NCBI GenBank assembly: GCA_963575745.1
Contig: CAUYUJ010005669.1
Span: forward strand, 374,913 to 438,912
DNA: 64,000 bases
Source of the DNA: Prorocentrum cordatum
Taxonomy: Eukaryota > Sar > Dinophyceae > Prorocentrales > Prorocentraceae
Reading direction: 5' to 3'
Shown one piece after another: positions 45,996 through 56,118 of this stretch. The notes below the pieces were generated by a model. It was not told the DNA's origin and made no database searches. It saw only the letters and a program-made list of their open reading frames with translations. A program made the position numbers and the translations under genes. Position 1 is the stretch's first letter. The number at the start of each line of letters is the position of its first letter.

Positions 45996-47850
45996 TGGTG
46001 GCGGACGCATGCGGGCGGTGCCACTGGGACCTTCGGTGGAGCTCCCTATGGGGCCACGAAACGCTGTACTGGGTGGGTGAGACGCGGTCAGCAAGGGCTG
46101 TGCTGCGTGGTGGCGGACGCATGCGAGCGGTGCCACTGGGACCTTCGGTGGAGCTCCCTATGGGGCCACGAAACGCTGTACTGGGTGGGTGAAACGCAGG
46201 CAGGGAGCAAGGGCTGCGCAGGGTGGTGGCGGACGCATGCGGGCGGTGCCGCTGGGACCTTTGGTGGAGCTCCCTATAGGGCTACGAAGCGCTGTTCTGG
46301 GTGGGTGAAGCGCAGGGAACAAGGGCTGTGCTGGGTGGTGGCGGACGCAAGCGGGCAGTGCCACTGGGACCTTTGGTGGAGCCCCCTATGGGGCCACGAA
46401 ACGTGCGAGGGGTGTGCCAGAATGGGGTGTGGAACCGCATGCCAGCGCAGCCACTGGGGCCTTCGGTGGAGCTCCCTATGGAGCCACGAAACGTGTGAGG
46501 GGTGTGCCGAAATGGGGGGTGGAACCGCATGCGAGCGCAGCCACTGCGGCGTTCGGTGGAGCTCCCTATGGGGCCACGAGACGTGTGAAGGGCGTGCCGA
46601 AAAAGGGGGTGGAACCGCATGCGAGCGCAACCACTGGGGCCTTCGGTGGAGCTCTCTATGGGGCCACGAACCGTGTGAGGGGTGTGCCGAAATGGGGGGG
46701 GAACCACATGCGAGCGCAGCCACTGGGGCGTTCGGTGGAGCTCCCATGGAGCCACCCACGAAGCGTGTGAGGGGTGTGCCGAAATGGGGGGTGGAACCGC
46801 ATGCGGGCGCAGCCACTGGGGCCTTCGGTGGAGCTCCCTATGGGGCCACGAAACGTGTGAGGGGTGTGCCAGAATGGGGGGTGGAACCGCATGCGGGCGC
46901 AGCCACTGGGGCCTTCGGTGGAGCTCCCTATGGGGCCACGAAACGTGTGAGGGGTGTGCCAGAATGGGGGGTGGAACCGCATGCGGGCGCAGCCACTGGG
47001 GCCTTCGGTGGAGCTCCCTATGGGGCCACGAAACGTGTGAGGGGTGTGCCAGAATGGGGGGTGGAACCGCATGCGGGCGCAGCCACTGGGGCCTTCGGTG
47101 GAGCTCCCTATGGGGCCACGAAACGTGTGAGGGGTGTGCCAGAATGGGGGAAACGCGTGGGGTGGAGCTCCCTATGGGGCCACCGTGTGAGGGGTGTGCC
47201 AGAATGGGGGGTGGAACCGCATGCGGGCGCAGCCACTGGGGCCTTCGGTGGAGCTCCCTATGGGGCCACGAAACGTGTGAGGGGTGTGCCAGAATGGGGG
47301 GTGGAACCGCATGCGGGCGCAGCCACTGGGGCCTTCGGTGGAGCTCCCTATGGGGCCACGAAACGTGTGAGGGGTGTGCCAGAATGGGGGGTGGAACCGC
47401 ATGCGGGCGCAGCCACTGGGGCCTTCGGTGGAGCTCCCTATGGGGCCACGAAACGTGTGAGGGGTGTGCCAGAATGGGGGGTGGAACCGCATGCAACCGC
47501 ATGCGGGCGCAGCCACTGGGGCCTTCGGTGGAGCTCCCTATGGGGCCACGAAACGTGTGAGGGGTGTGCCAGAATGGGGGGTGGAACCGCATGCGGGCGC
47601 AGCCACTGGGGCCTTCGGTGGAGCTCCCTATGGGGCCACGAAACGTGTGAGGGGTGTGCCAGAATGGGGGGTGGAACCGCATGCGGGCGCAGCCACTGGG
47701 GCCTTCGGTGGAGCTCCCTATGGGGCCACGAAACGTGTGAGGGGTGTGCCAGAATGGGGGGTGGAACCGCATGCGGGCGCAGCCACTGGGGCCTTCGGTG
47801 GAGCTCCCTATGGGGCCACGAAACGTGTGAGGGGTGTGCCAGAATGGGTG
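45996..47850 (+). repeat. 90-bp minisatellite (20 copies; first ones 111-117 bp)
   Basis: The anchor GTGGAGCTCCCTATG lies near 46,035, 46,148, 46,265, 46,376, 46,466, 46,556, 46,646, 46,735, 46,829, 46,919, 47,009, 47,099, 47,161, 47,249, 47,339, 47,429, 47,528, 47,618, 47,708 and 47,798. The first four intervals are 111-117 bp and most others are exactly 90 bp. Later units are nearly identical, and the array includes a truncated unit at 47,161 and a 9-bp insertion near 47,495. Because 90 is divisible by three and the unit lacks stops, frames of up to 662 codons stay open on both strands. Confidence 0.95.
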
Positions 47851-48032
47851 TGGGAGGGGGAGGAGGGGGGAGGAGGGAGGGAGGAAGGAGGCGGGAACGC
47901 GGGGCACCGTCTCTTCAAAACGAGGACCCAACACCACAGGATGGTTGGGAAAGGGGAGGAGGAGGAAGGAGGAAGGAACGCGGGGCGACGTCTCTTCGAA
48001 ACGAGGACCCAACACCACAGGATGGTTGGGAA
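47851..48032 (+). repeat. two-copy cap repeat after the 90-bp minisatellite
   Basis: Two units of about 80 bp each hold a GGAGG-rich part, GAACGCGGGGC, CGTCTCTTC and GAGGACCCAACACCACAGG, then ATGGTTGGG. They end at about 47,950 and 48,030. They match the cap at 44,880-44,922. Confidence 0.85.
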
Positions 48033-49573
48033 AAAATGCCATGTGTCGTGTGCGCTAGCCGGTGATGCTTCGCAGCACTGGTATAGCCTGTCTTGCATAC
48101 AGTCGGCTGTATTGCCTGCCTCCGAGCTTCCTCGTTGTTGCCAGAGTTGGCTTGGCGCGGCACGACGCTCAACACGAATCGAGATTAGGAACTGTCATCG
48201 CCCACGCGTTGTGCGCGACTGGCACTGCGGCCAGCTAGCAGTTTGCAGGACTGTGGTGCTGGCGTCGTCGTCTTCAGCTTTCAAAGTGCTTCCCTGTGTC
48301 TGCGCTTGATGCACCGAGTGGGCCCTCTTGGCCGAAGCCTTGGTCCCTGACTGCAGTGAAAACGTATATCAAGGATGGGCGGTGATGACGCAAGGCCACT
48401 GGAGGCCGAAGTTGGGACTTTCGGGCAGCGGGCGACCAGAGCAAACGGCAACGTACGGGCCGCAGTGGCAAGGACGCAAGGGTACCCTGGAGACGGCGCG
48501 CGTGCTTACTGTGCAGGTTGACTGTAATCGAGAGGGCAGGGCGTGGGCGAACGAGAGGGGCGAGAGCGAATAGATGGGCGACGAGAGCTGTACACATCCG
48601 CCGCCCCTGGCCAGGCACGTCATGGGCCCGGGAGCGGTGTATACGCCCCCTATGGCCACGCCCGACGCTTGGCGGCGCGCACAAGGGGGCAGGGGGAGGG
48701 GGGAAGGCTTCTCAGAAGGAGGCTGCTTCTTAGAGGGCGCAGGCCTGACATCTGTAGACAGGGCCCGCGCCTTCTAAGGAGCAGGGGTGCTTCTAAGAAG
48801 CATTCCCCCTCCCCCTACCCCCCTTTGCGCGTGGCCGAGATCTCTCGACACTGCACTGATCTTGCACACGACGGGTGCGCGGGCCTGGCACGAGACGCAC
48901 GGAGAAAGGAGCCTGCAGGAACCCAACTCCCCAGGTTGGGGGCCTCGGGCGAGAAGCTGGAGGTTCAAAAGCGCACAGGGCCGAGGTCCAGGGCCTAGAG
49001 GCGAACAGGAGAAGGACTTGGCGGGAGAGGGGGAGCGAGGAATAGCGAGGGGAGATGCGGCACGACTCTCGCTCGGACCAGGTCCCACAAGAAGCTCCAC
49101 CTGCGGACTCGGTGGGGCGCGCTCGCACGCGCCCCCCGCCCCCCCCACACCCCTCGTCTGGCTTCTCCACCAAGGCCGAACTCGTCACAATAAGCGGCGC
49201 TGCGGGAGGCTCTCCCGTCGGCAGCCTGTTCGGCGCGGGATCGGCGGCTGCCTGCTGTGGCGCCATGCGTGCGAATAGATGAAGAGGCGCTTGCGCCTCT
49301 TGGTCGGTACTTGGCCTTTGAACCGACGAGCTGCGCGCGTGTATCCGTGCTCGCTGCGGCATCAACCTCGCGGGCGTGCTGGCACACCCTTCGTACGTAT
49401 CGGGCCTCTCAAGGAGACCCGGCTCCTTCCCGCGGCGAGCGGCCCAATCAGCCGAGGGCCTCCCCTGCGCTGTGCACGCGGCTGCGCGAGGGCTGAGCGC
49501 TCGTCTTCGCCAGGCCAGCTCCTGAGCGTGCGCCCTGGGGCCGACCAGATGCGGCAGCCCTGGGACTGACCAG
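48033..49573. other. no recognisable gene
   Basis: GC-rich DNA with many weak frames on both strands and no recognised domain. Confidence 0.45.
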
Positions 49574-49577
49574 ATGC

Positions 49578-49609
<32 letters not shown>

Positions 49610-49814
49610 GAGGAGGAGGAGGAGGAGGAGGAGGAGGAGGAGGAGGAGGAGGAGGAGGAGGAGGAGGGAGGAGGAGGAGGAGGAGTGAGTGAACGTACCA
49701 TAGGAGGAGGAGGAGGGAGGAGGAGGAGGAGGAGGAGGAGGAGGAGGAGGAGGAGGGAGGAGGAGGGAGGAGGAAGAGGAGGAGGAGGAGGAGGTGGAGG
49801 AGGAGGAGGCGCGG
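49574..49814 (+). repeat. long (GGA)n microsatellite
   Basis: About 240 bp of nearly uninterrupted GGA/GAG with one unique island (GTGAGTGAACGTACCATA) near 49,684. Confidence 0.95.
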
Positions 49815-50744
49815 CGGCGGCGGAACGGTGTCGGGCCGAAGGTCGGTAACACTCAACTTAGATCAGCAATCCGAATGAGAACTCAGACCGTTGCGACCTA
49901 CCGTGCGTGCCTCATTCGAGGACGTGTCGAGACGGCCCCCCCTTGGTCGGGAGCCCCGATTTGTCATCGCCCAACCGAGGTTACACAATGATCGGCGTAA
50001 AAAAACGATTTTGAGACACTCGTGTCCGCGGACCGAGGGAGAAGCGGCACCCAGGCACCCCCAGGACCGACAGCCCACGGGGGCCAGCCAGAAAAAAGTC
50101 TAGAACGCGACGCCAGTTCCTCGAACCTGTACACTCTCGCAGGAAGATGAGGAGAGGGAGCGACGGCAGCGACTGCGGCAGGCCTTACAACATCTGCCCC
50201 AGGCCTATGTCCCTCAAGTTCCACCGCGCCCCGTAGGCCCTCAGAGCCCCGACGATCCACTGCGCCCCCTACCTCCAGGGCGAAGTTGGCCCACTGCATG
50301 GGCCTGATCCGCAGAGGCCCCCCGATCTTCGGAAGGAAAGGGCCCTGCGGCAAGTCGTTCACCCCGTCCAGGTACCTAAACATTCTGCGAGCTTGTGGAC
50401 ATCGCCAGTCGTGTCGCCAACCCGACCGAAGATGATGGATCCGCCGAGCCTTCACCCAGAGCCAGGGAGGGCCATCCCCTGGACTTGCGTTCTGACGCCA
50501 GAATGTGACGACGTCGAGCCTGGGAGGCCATCCCCAGGGCTTACTGACATCCTCCTCCCGCCCTCCCTTCCGAGAGCCAGGGGCGCCATCCCCTGGTCTT
50601 TCGCTCTATCGCCAGAACGTGGCGACGCTGAGCCTGGGAGGCGATCCCCAGGGGTTACACCCGCAGCGCTCACCCTTCGAACTCGTCCAGAGCCAACTGG
50701 AGGATTCGTTCCGTGTTGGAGCGTGGTGCACGGCCTGGCTTCAA
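49815..50744. other. no convincing gene; one two-copy repeat
   Basis: A minus-strand frame at 49,964-50,455 reads plausibly in part (GPFLPKIGGPLRIRPMQWAN) but has no recognised domain. Two units of about 120 bp lie at about 50,457-50,665. Each includes AGCCAGGG ... GCCATCCCCTGG, CGCCAGAAnGTG, then GAGCCTGGGAGGC ... ATCCCCAGG. Each unit holds a pair of CCCAGG/CCTGGG arms that can fold. Confidence 0.45.
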
Positions 50745-51421
50745 TTATCCCACCGGCTGCGTGGTGCATGCTACGAAAACGCTTGTCAACTGCAGGTCCG
50801 CGAATGCGAAAGTCATCTTCGCCTGGCCCGCCCTGTAGGCGTGAGAGACCCTGGGGCCTCGGATGAGCAGGCTGAACTCCACGAGGTTGGTGACGGCGTC
50901 CACTTCGCTCTGCTGCTCAGCCCAGTTCTTCCGGTTCGCCGCGCCGGCCACCACCCCCGCTTTGCCGATCTCCTTGCGCGCCGCGAGGAACACTTGGATG
51001 CGTGCGGGGCCCATGCCTAGCTTTGGGAGGTGACGGATCTGTCTCGTGCTCCCACTCACGGTGGCCGCCTGCTTCGCGCGCGCTCTCCCTGCCTGCGGGC
51101 CTCCGACCACGAGCGGCGACTCCTCGTCGATGGGCGCGTCTGGAACTCGGCCGCGTTCAGCTCCCGAATCTGGTAGGAGTTCGCCAGCACCCCGCGCATC
51201 CTGACGGGGGACAGTTTCGCCATCGGCTGCGTGTTCATGGGCGGTAGCTTGCCGATAACTCCTGGATCTAGCCCGTGGGCCTTGCCCATCTTCGCCGCCA
51301 CTTGGCCGTTCTGCCCTCCGCCCTGACCGCCTCGCTGCTGTGGGGGGTGGGCGCCGCGGGGCTCGGCGCCGCGCCTGCCGCGGCGGTTGCGGTCGCCGCG
51401 CTTGCGGGAAATGGCCTCCGA
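50745..51421 (-). pseudogene. LINE-3 downstream coding relic
   Basis: Minus-strand sense appears in pieces: KMGKAHGLDPGVIGKLPPM and RGVLANSYQIRELNAAEF (51,170-51,300), then PKLGMGPARIQVFLAARKE and NRKNWAEQQSEVDAVTNLV (50,870-51,030), ending FAFADLQLTSVFVACTT. The pieces need frame changes. They lie directly downstream of the LINE-3 finger region on the same strand, so I place them with LINE-3. No function is recognised. Confidence 0.35.
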
Positions 51422-52720
51422 TCAAGAGCGGCCGCGATCTCGTGGCCCCGAACCTCCTCTCACATCGGAGCGGGACCTCGGGTTCTGCAGCATGTCTTCG
51501 GAGAGGCGGAACATCGGCGCGCGACCGAACAGTCGAATAAAGAGGGGCTCGTGGCGCGTGTGATTCCCGCGAGTATCGCGAGAACTCGGGCGACGCGCTG
51601 AAGGAGTGCTCGACCGAACAACAGAACACTTGGCAACATCCGCCAAAGGCCGAGCCCTTCGTGAGAAACGCAAGCGGGCACTCGAGGGAATCGGGCTGAA
51701 TGATGGGGCGTTCGGAAGGGGAAGCTCGAGCAACATCTTCCAGTGAATGGCCTGAGCGAGGTGCTCCCGAGCGATCCTTCGGGCCCTAAGCGTCTGGGTG
51801 CAGAAAATGCGCTGGTTGGTGACCGTCGCCGCGTGCGCCGCCGCTCTGCGCGAGCGCCCACACCCCAGCGAGAACCTTTGGTGCCTGCCGCATTGGACTC
51901 CACCGGGGGCCCGAATATCGCACCGCCAAGTCGGCTCGGGCGGTGGGGGAACCTCAGGCGCCTCAGGAGCTGGAACAGCAGGCCCGTAAAGACCAGGGGG
52001 GGGAGCGATAGCCACCGTCCGCCCAGCTGCCCTCATAATGCCAGGGCCCAAAGCAACGGACCTGCCCCTGCTGTCGCCATCCAGGGAAAGCGCACGGATA
52101 TTTAAACACCTCCAGGGTTCCAAGGACGGGTCCGAAACTTTGAGCAGCTCCTCGAGATCCTCAGCCCCCAAGCGCCCCAGTAGCCTCAGGACGTCCAGGG
52201 CCAACCTGCGGGCGTGAGGGTTGACTTCGGGGCCCAGGGTGCCATTCTCCTGAATCGCGGGGGTCGCCTCGAGCGGGGGCTCGCCGAAGACGGCCGCGAT
52301 CTCCTGGGGGTGGTTCGAAGGGCGCGTGATCCATCTCCGATAGGCGCGCAATCGACGGGCGCGAAGTTCGACCCCGGCAGGAGCGATGCCCACTCGGCGT
52401 AGAACGACCTCGTCCGTGAGTGCCTTATACTGAAGTGCATCCTGTCCGTCGCCGTCAAGGATGGGTGCGCCGTCGCCGTCGACCACCGCCGTCTTGGAAC
52501 ATGCGTCGCCGCCTCGGAGCATCCGACCGAACCCGACGAGGACGCGATCTAGCCTGGGCCCCTGAGTCTCGGACGGGATGGGGGTGGCAAGGCCAGACAA
52601 GAGGGCGAACTGCACGACGGCGCCGAATATTGCACGAGTGAACCTCCACGCGCGGTTGCGCGGCCCTGGCCTCCCCATCGAATAATGCCCTCTCCTGCGT
52701 GCCGGGATTCTTCTCCTCAA
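51422..52720 (-). pseudogene. LINE-3 RT thumb and C2H2-like finger region
   Basis: A minus-strand open frame of 432 codons follows the RT core. The first part (WRFTRAIFGAVVQFALLSG, RVLVGFGRMLRGGDAC, KALTDEVVLRRVGIAPAG, RRLRAYRRWITRPSNHPQE) resembles the helical region after the RT palm in dinoflagellate LINEs. A finger-like part follows (WRCDI ... C and VTNQRIFCTQTLRARRI ... AREHLAQAIH). Cysteine spacing is disturbed, so the finger is probably degraded. This would be a nucleic-acid-binding tail of the element. Confidence 0.6.
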
Positions 52721-53561
52721 TTATCCTTGTATTCCTCCACGTATGGCCGTCTGTATGCCTAGCGCGATGTCGTCGAACTGAACCTGTCCCCCCACATTCA
52801 CCTGCCCCCCGAATATCGCCCCAGCGCGTGCGTGGCCCCCCTCGACCAACGCAGGAAAAATACATGTGGCGTTTTCCTCGATGGTGCGCGTGCCCGCTCT
52901 TAGACAGAGCGGCAGTCAAGCCTCTGTGGGCCGTGTTCAAAGTGAACTGCGCGTTCTCTGCCGACGTGACCACGCGAGTCTTGCTTGCGTCGTCGGCATA
53001 TATGCGGCGCGACAGATCAACTGGGCGCCGGGTGAACTGAGCCCAAGCTGCATGCGCGGTCTCGCTCGGCCACAATACCTGCGACCAGTCCGAAGGCCTG
53101 AGCGCGCGCCGCGCGCCCGGCGCGCCCGCGTCTAGGGCGCTCCAATCCTCTCCCCCCGCAGCCGCAGGGGCGGAGCTGTCGTCGCGAGGCGCCGCTCGCC
53201 CCTGCAGCCCTGCCGGGGGCGTGGCTCCCAGGCGCGCGCGGGCGGGGCGGCCGACCCAGGGCCGCGCGCAGTGCCTGCGAGCGGCCTGTTGCGGTCGCCC
53301 CTCTCCTCCTGCCGGCGCCCGGACTCGCGGCGGTTGTCGACGGCCCCGCGGCCCCCCCCCAGCACTCGCGATCAAGAAGGCAGTGCTAGAAGAGGATGCG
53401 GGCCAGCTCGGCCCCGCCCCCGCCCCCCCGAAGCCAGGGCGCCGCGCGCGCGTCGATGGCTGCCCGCACGCGGCCCTCGAGGTCCCGGGCTGGGCTGGCC
53501 CAGTCGCGACGCGCGTCGGCGGGCCTGGCGGGCGGGAGACGTGGGGCGCGCCAAGGTCCAT
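52721..53561 (-). pseudogene. LINE-3 reverse transcriptase domain with intact YADD
   Basis: On the minus strand, the start (MDLGAPHVSRPPGPPTR) resembles the pre-palm segment. The catalytic box RRIYADDASKTRVV lies with YADD at 52,989-53,000, followed by NTAHRGLTAALSKSGHAHH. Upstream palm motifs (LxxxKAFD and QGxPxSP types) are not clearly readable in one frame, so the palm is partly scrambled by frameshifts. The polymerase identity rests on YADD plus the order of pre-palm, box and thumb pieces. The RT seems a different lineage from LINE-1 and LINE-2. Confidence 0.6.
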
Positions 53562-53998
53562 CCACTCGTTCTTGTCCTCGCCATGGTTGGAGATGCTGGG
53601 GTTCGAAGTCCAGCTCCGAGCTCAGCGCACCAGAACGCGCTCGTAGCGCTTGATCGCCCGAGCTTGCATGCGCCCTGCCCCTCCCAGGGCCCCGGTCGAC
53701 CCGGGGGGCACCCGCGCCCCTATTGGCGTCCGGGGCGGCCCAGGCGTGAGGCGTGCCCGAGCGATGCAGTCGCTCAGGTGCGTGAGCTCCTTACCATTGC
53801 AGCCCGCCTTGGGGCCCTTGATGGGGCGGGGCCGCGCCTGGGGGCCAAGGCGGAACCTCGCGGGTCCCCTTCGGCACCCGTAGAAATCGGCCGGACGCGA
53901 TCCCCCCCCGCGCCCGCGCGTGGGCCCTGGTGCGCGTCGGCTGGGTCCTGGGAGCCCTCGCTCTAGTCGATCTGCGCCCTCGCGGCGTCGCGCTCCCA
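53562..53998 (-). pseudogene. LINE-3 upstream part abutting the left TIR
   Basis: A minus-strand frame (53,622-53,999) contains GKELTHLSDCIARARLTPG and a basic C-terminus. In another frame GFTRWERDAARAQIDS lies right at the edge of the inverted repeat. It appears to belong to the region between endonuclease and RT of LINE-3. If so, the 54.0-63.8 kb element interrupts or abuts this LINE. Confidence 0.35.
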
Positions 53999-54061
53999 CC
54001 GTGTGAATCCATCTACGTTTATGTAATGCAGCTGCTTATTTAGTAGTCGGCCTTAAAATTA
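53999..54061 (+). repeat. left terminal inverted repeat
   Basis: The best conserved part is CTGCTTATTTAGTAG at 54,031-54,045, followed by CGGCCTTAAA, and AATCCATCTA nearer the end. It pairs with 63,745-63,807. The stop codon of the DGVP gene is about 190 bp further in. Confidence 0.75.
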
Positions 54062-54253
54062 TCATCCTTGCACTTTAGCGTCGACGCCAAATTTTAGCGA
54101 CGATCAGCGTCGACGCAGGCTCCAACGCGGTGTAACATTCGAAAAAGGAGGTGTGACCTCCTGAAGAGGGCGCGTGCGCCCTGGTGGAGCAGGAGGCGCC
54201 GCTCCTCCGCAGCGCTGCGGCGCGTGCAATTGTTCTGTCCGCGCGCGCGGCTG

Positions 54254-55020
54254 TCACACGAGCCGCGCCATCGGCTGCACGCGGTGGCGCGCGATCACCG
54301 CTCGGGAGAAGCCCGTCGCTGAGAGCGGGGAGCCGCGCCTCTTCGCCACGTGGCCCACGCTGCCCCCGAAGTCCTCGCCCCTGCAGGTCCAGCACGGCGA
54401 CGGCTGCCCTCCCGCGAAGGCCATCTCGAGGAGCAGGCGCGCCTTCGGCCTGACGCGCCAATTCCTCGGCTGCAGCGCAGCAAGAAAGGCAAACAAGGTC
54501 ACGCACCTGCTGGCGGAGTCGCGCATCATATCCTTTCTGAAGATGCACTGGCCGCTCAACGTGTGGTAGCAGGAGTGCAAGTGGCGCATGGCGCTCAGCG
54601 CGGCGTCGTCCACGGCACTCCCAGAAACGCAATGCGTCTCGGCCGCTTCCTTGCAGAATGGGATCAGATGCCTCAGGATGGCCGCCTGGCCGCGGAACTT
54701 CGGGTGCGCTTTCTTGGGCTTCACCGTGCGCTCGCTGAAGTCGTGGAGGCGGTCGGGCGTCGAGCGCGCGTCGCAGTGCGCCTGGATGAGCCCCCGCGTC
54801 TCGTCGCTCTGTTGCGCGCGGCGGCGCCCTGGGGGCTTCTTCATGATGTGCCGGAACAAGGCCCCCGCGAAGTCCGCCCCGACCCCTTGGTCCACGGCGC
54901 GCAACCAGTCGACCTTGGACACGTCGATCGCGATGCCAGGGAGACTCAGCGCAGACGAGACGCGGCCTGCGTTGCGCAGGATGACGGCTGGCGATCACGT
55001 CCTGCAGCGAGCGCCTGCTC
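54254..55020 (-). CDS. DGVP-family protein, C-terminal exon
   Basis: Read on the minus strand, this exon runs RNAGRVSSALSLPGIAIDV, then SKVDWLRAVDQGVGADF. It continues through a helical part to LQPRNWRVRPKARLLLEMA, PCWTCRGEDFGGSVGHVAKR and the stop at 54,254-54,256. From memory, this order matches the C-terminal third of a very abundant unnamed dinoflagellate family (DWLH...D.GV.ADF, then KPK..L, then WTYRDEDFGGS). Here the recalled H of DWLH is R. In CACTA-type transposases a DVMHxxKN-like motif occupies a similar place, hence the transposase hypothesis. The frame is clean to the stop; its 5' splice border is uncertain. Confidence 0.6.
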
Positions 55021-55129
55021 GTTGGCCTCGTCCACCAAGAACTCGTCGACGTCTGCGTCGCCACCTGGGGGTCGCGCAGAGGAGAGCGGGGAGGAATCAG
55101 GGAACGCGGAAACAAAACCAGGTGTAACC

Positions 55130-55234
55130 AAGAAATCCTCCTCCTGCTCCTCCTCCTCCGCCTCCTCCTCCTCCTCCTCCTCCCCCTCCCCCTCCTCCTC
55201 TTCTTCCTCCTCCTCCCCCCCCCCTCCGTGTTCG
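55130..55234. repeat. (TCC)n tract in a DGVP-gene intron
   Basis: A (TCC)n/(CCCTCC)n tract on the plus strand is GGA-rich in the sense of the minus-strand gene. It lies between the CWKC-containing exon and the C-terminal exon. Confidence 0.9.
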
Positions 55235-56118
55235 CGCGGGGCCAGTCGCCTCCCCCGGGGGAATGTTGCACTTCCAGCAGCGCCCAGAGCCCTCGTTCCA
55301 GGCGGGGAAAGACAAAACTTCTTTCCACGCTTTCCACTCCGCGCGAAACTGAACCAGGGCACCGCGGGCTGGCAAGGGGGGGCCCTCGAGGGCCCTGCGG
55401 TCGGCCCACGCTTGTTGAGCTTTATCCGAGGGGCGCGAGAACGGCGTCTTGTCGCGCCGCTCTCGCGGGCAGAAGCCTCTCCACAAAGACAGAAAACTCC
55501 ATCGTATGATGCCGAAGATGTCGCGCCAGGTGTTCGTGGACAAGTGGCTCTTCAAAATGCTGAACAATGGGATTCTCAAGTTGCCGTGGGGTCCGTCGGG
55601 GTCAAGGCCAGGCAAGTTCATGCTGAGGACTTCGACCGACGCAGATCTGCCCCACTTGGTGGGGGCCCGTCCTGCCGCAGGCCGATGGCCACCGCGGGGC
55701 TGCCCAGCTTCGCTCCCACGCCCTGCATGCGCGCGCGGTCGCCCTCATCCAGCCCCTGCCTCTGCAGCAACGCGTGCAGGTCGCCGTGCCTGCCCGGCGC
55801 CAGGGGGACCTCGTGCGGCAGCAACAGGGAAACTTCCTTTGTCTCTTCTCGATGACGCCTGGTGTTCCACACGCGGACCTGTGCCGCGTACTCCTTCGGC
55901 CACAACGTTCCCTTGAGAAACTCCCTCCTTAAGGTCCTGCGCGTGTCGGCACGTCCCGCTCTCAGGTCCCCAACGCCCACGGCCCCCCCTTCCTCGGCGT
56001 CGGCGGCGAGCCCTTGCATGTCGCCCGAGGACAAAGTATTCCTCATCATGTGCGTCTCCAAGGTGGCGCGAAAGCGCTTTGCAGGCGGCAGCGCGCCGGT
56101 GTCCACCGCCGGCTGGCG
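55235..56118 (-). CDS. DGVP-family protein, central exon with DGP and CWKC motifs (frameshift)
   Basis: The exon starts near 56,118 after an AG acceptor, with RQPAVDTGALPPAKRFRAT. It runs through RREFLKGTLWPKEYAAQVR and SLLLPHEVPLAPG to AIGLRQDGPP, with the Asp at 55,669-55,671. Sense then moves to another frame as PTKWGRSASVEVLSMNLPG, so a frameshift sits in the C-run at about 55,660-55,668. It continues LRIPLFSILKSHL, TWRDIFGIIRWSF, GALVQFRAEWKAWKEV and FPAWNEGSGRCWKC (CWKC at 55,268-55,279). Relatives I recall read DGVP, R-G-D-W and CWRC. In this copy Asp of the second motif is Glu. DGF, ND and CPxC motifs stand in the same order in CACTA transposases. The gene copy is probably inactive. 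Confidence 0.6.

Noticed and set aside
46077-48065. 662-codon plus-strand open frame and 586-codon minus-strand frame
   Set aside because: Both arise from a stop-free 90-bp minisatellite whose unit is a multiple of three. There is no domain and no codon-level sign of selection, so I annotate a repeat, not a gene.
48793-49852. Long minus-strand Ser/Pro/Leu frames
   Set aside because: They depend on the (GGA)n tract at 49,574-49,814 and its flanks.
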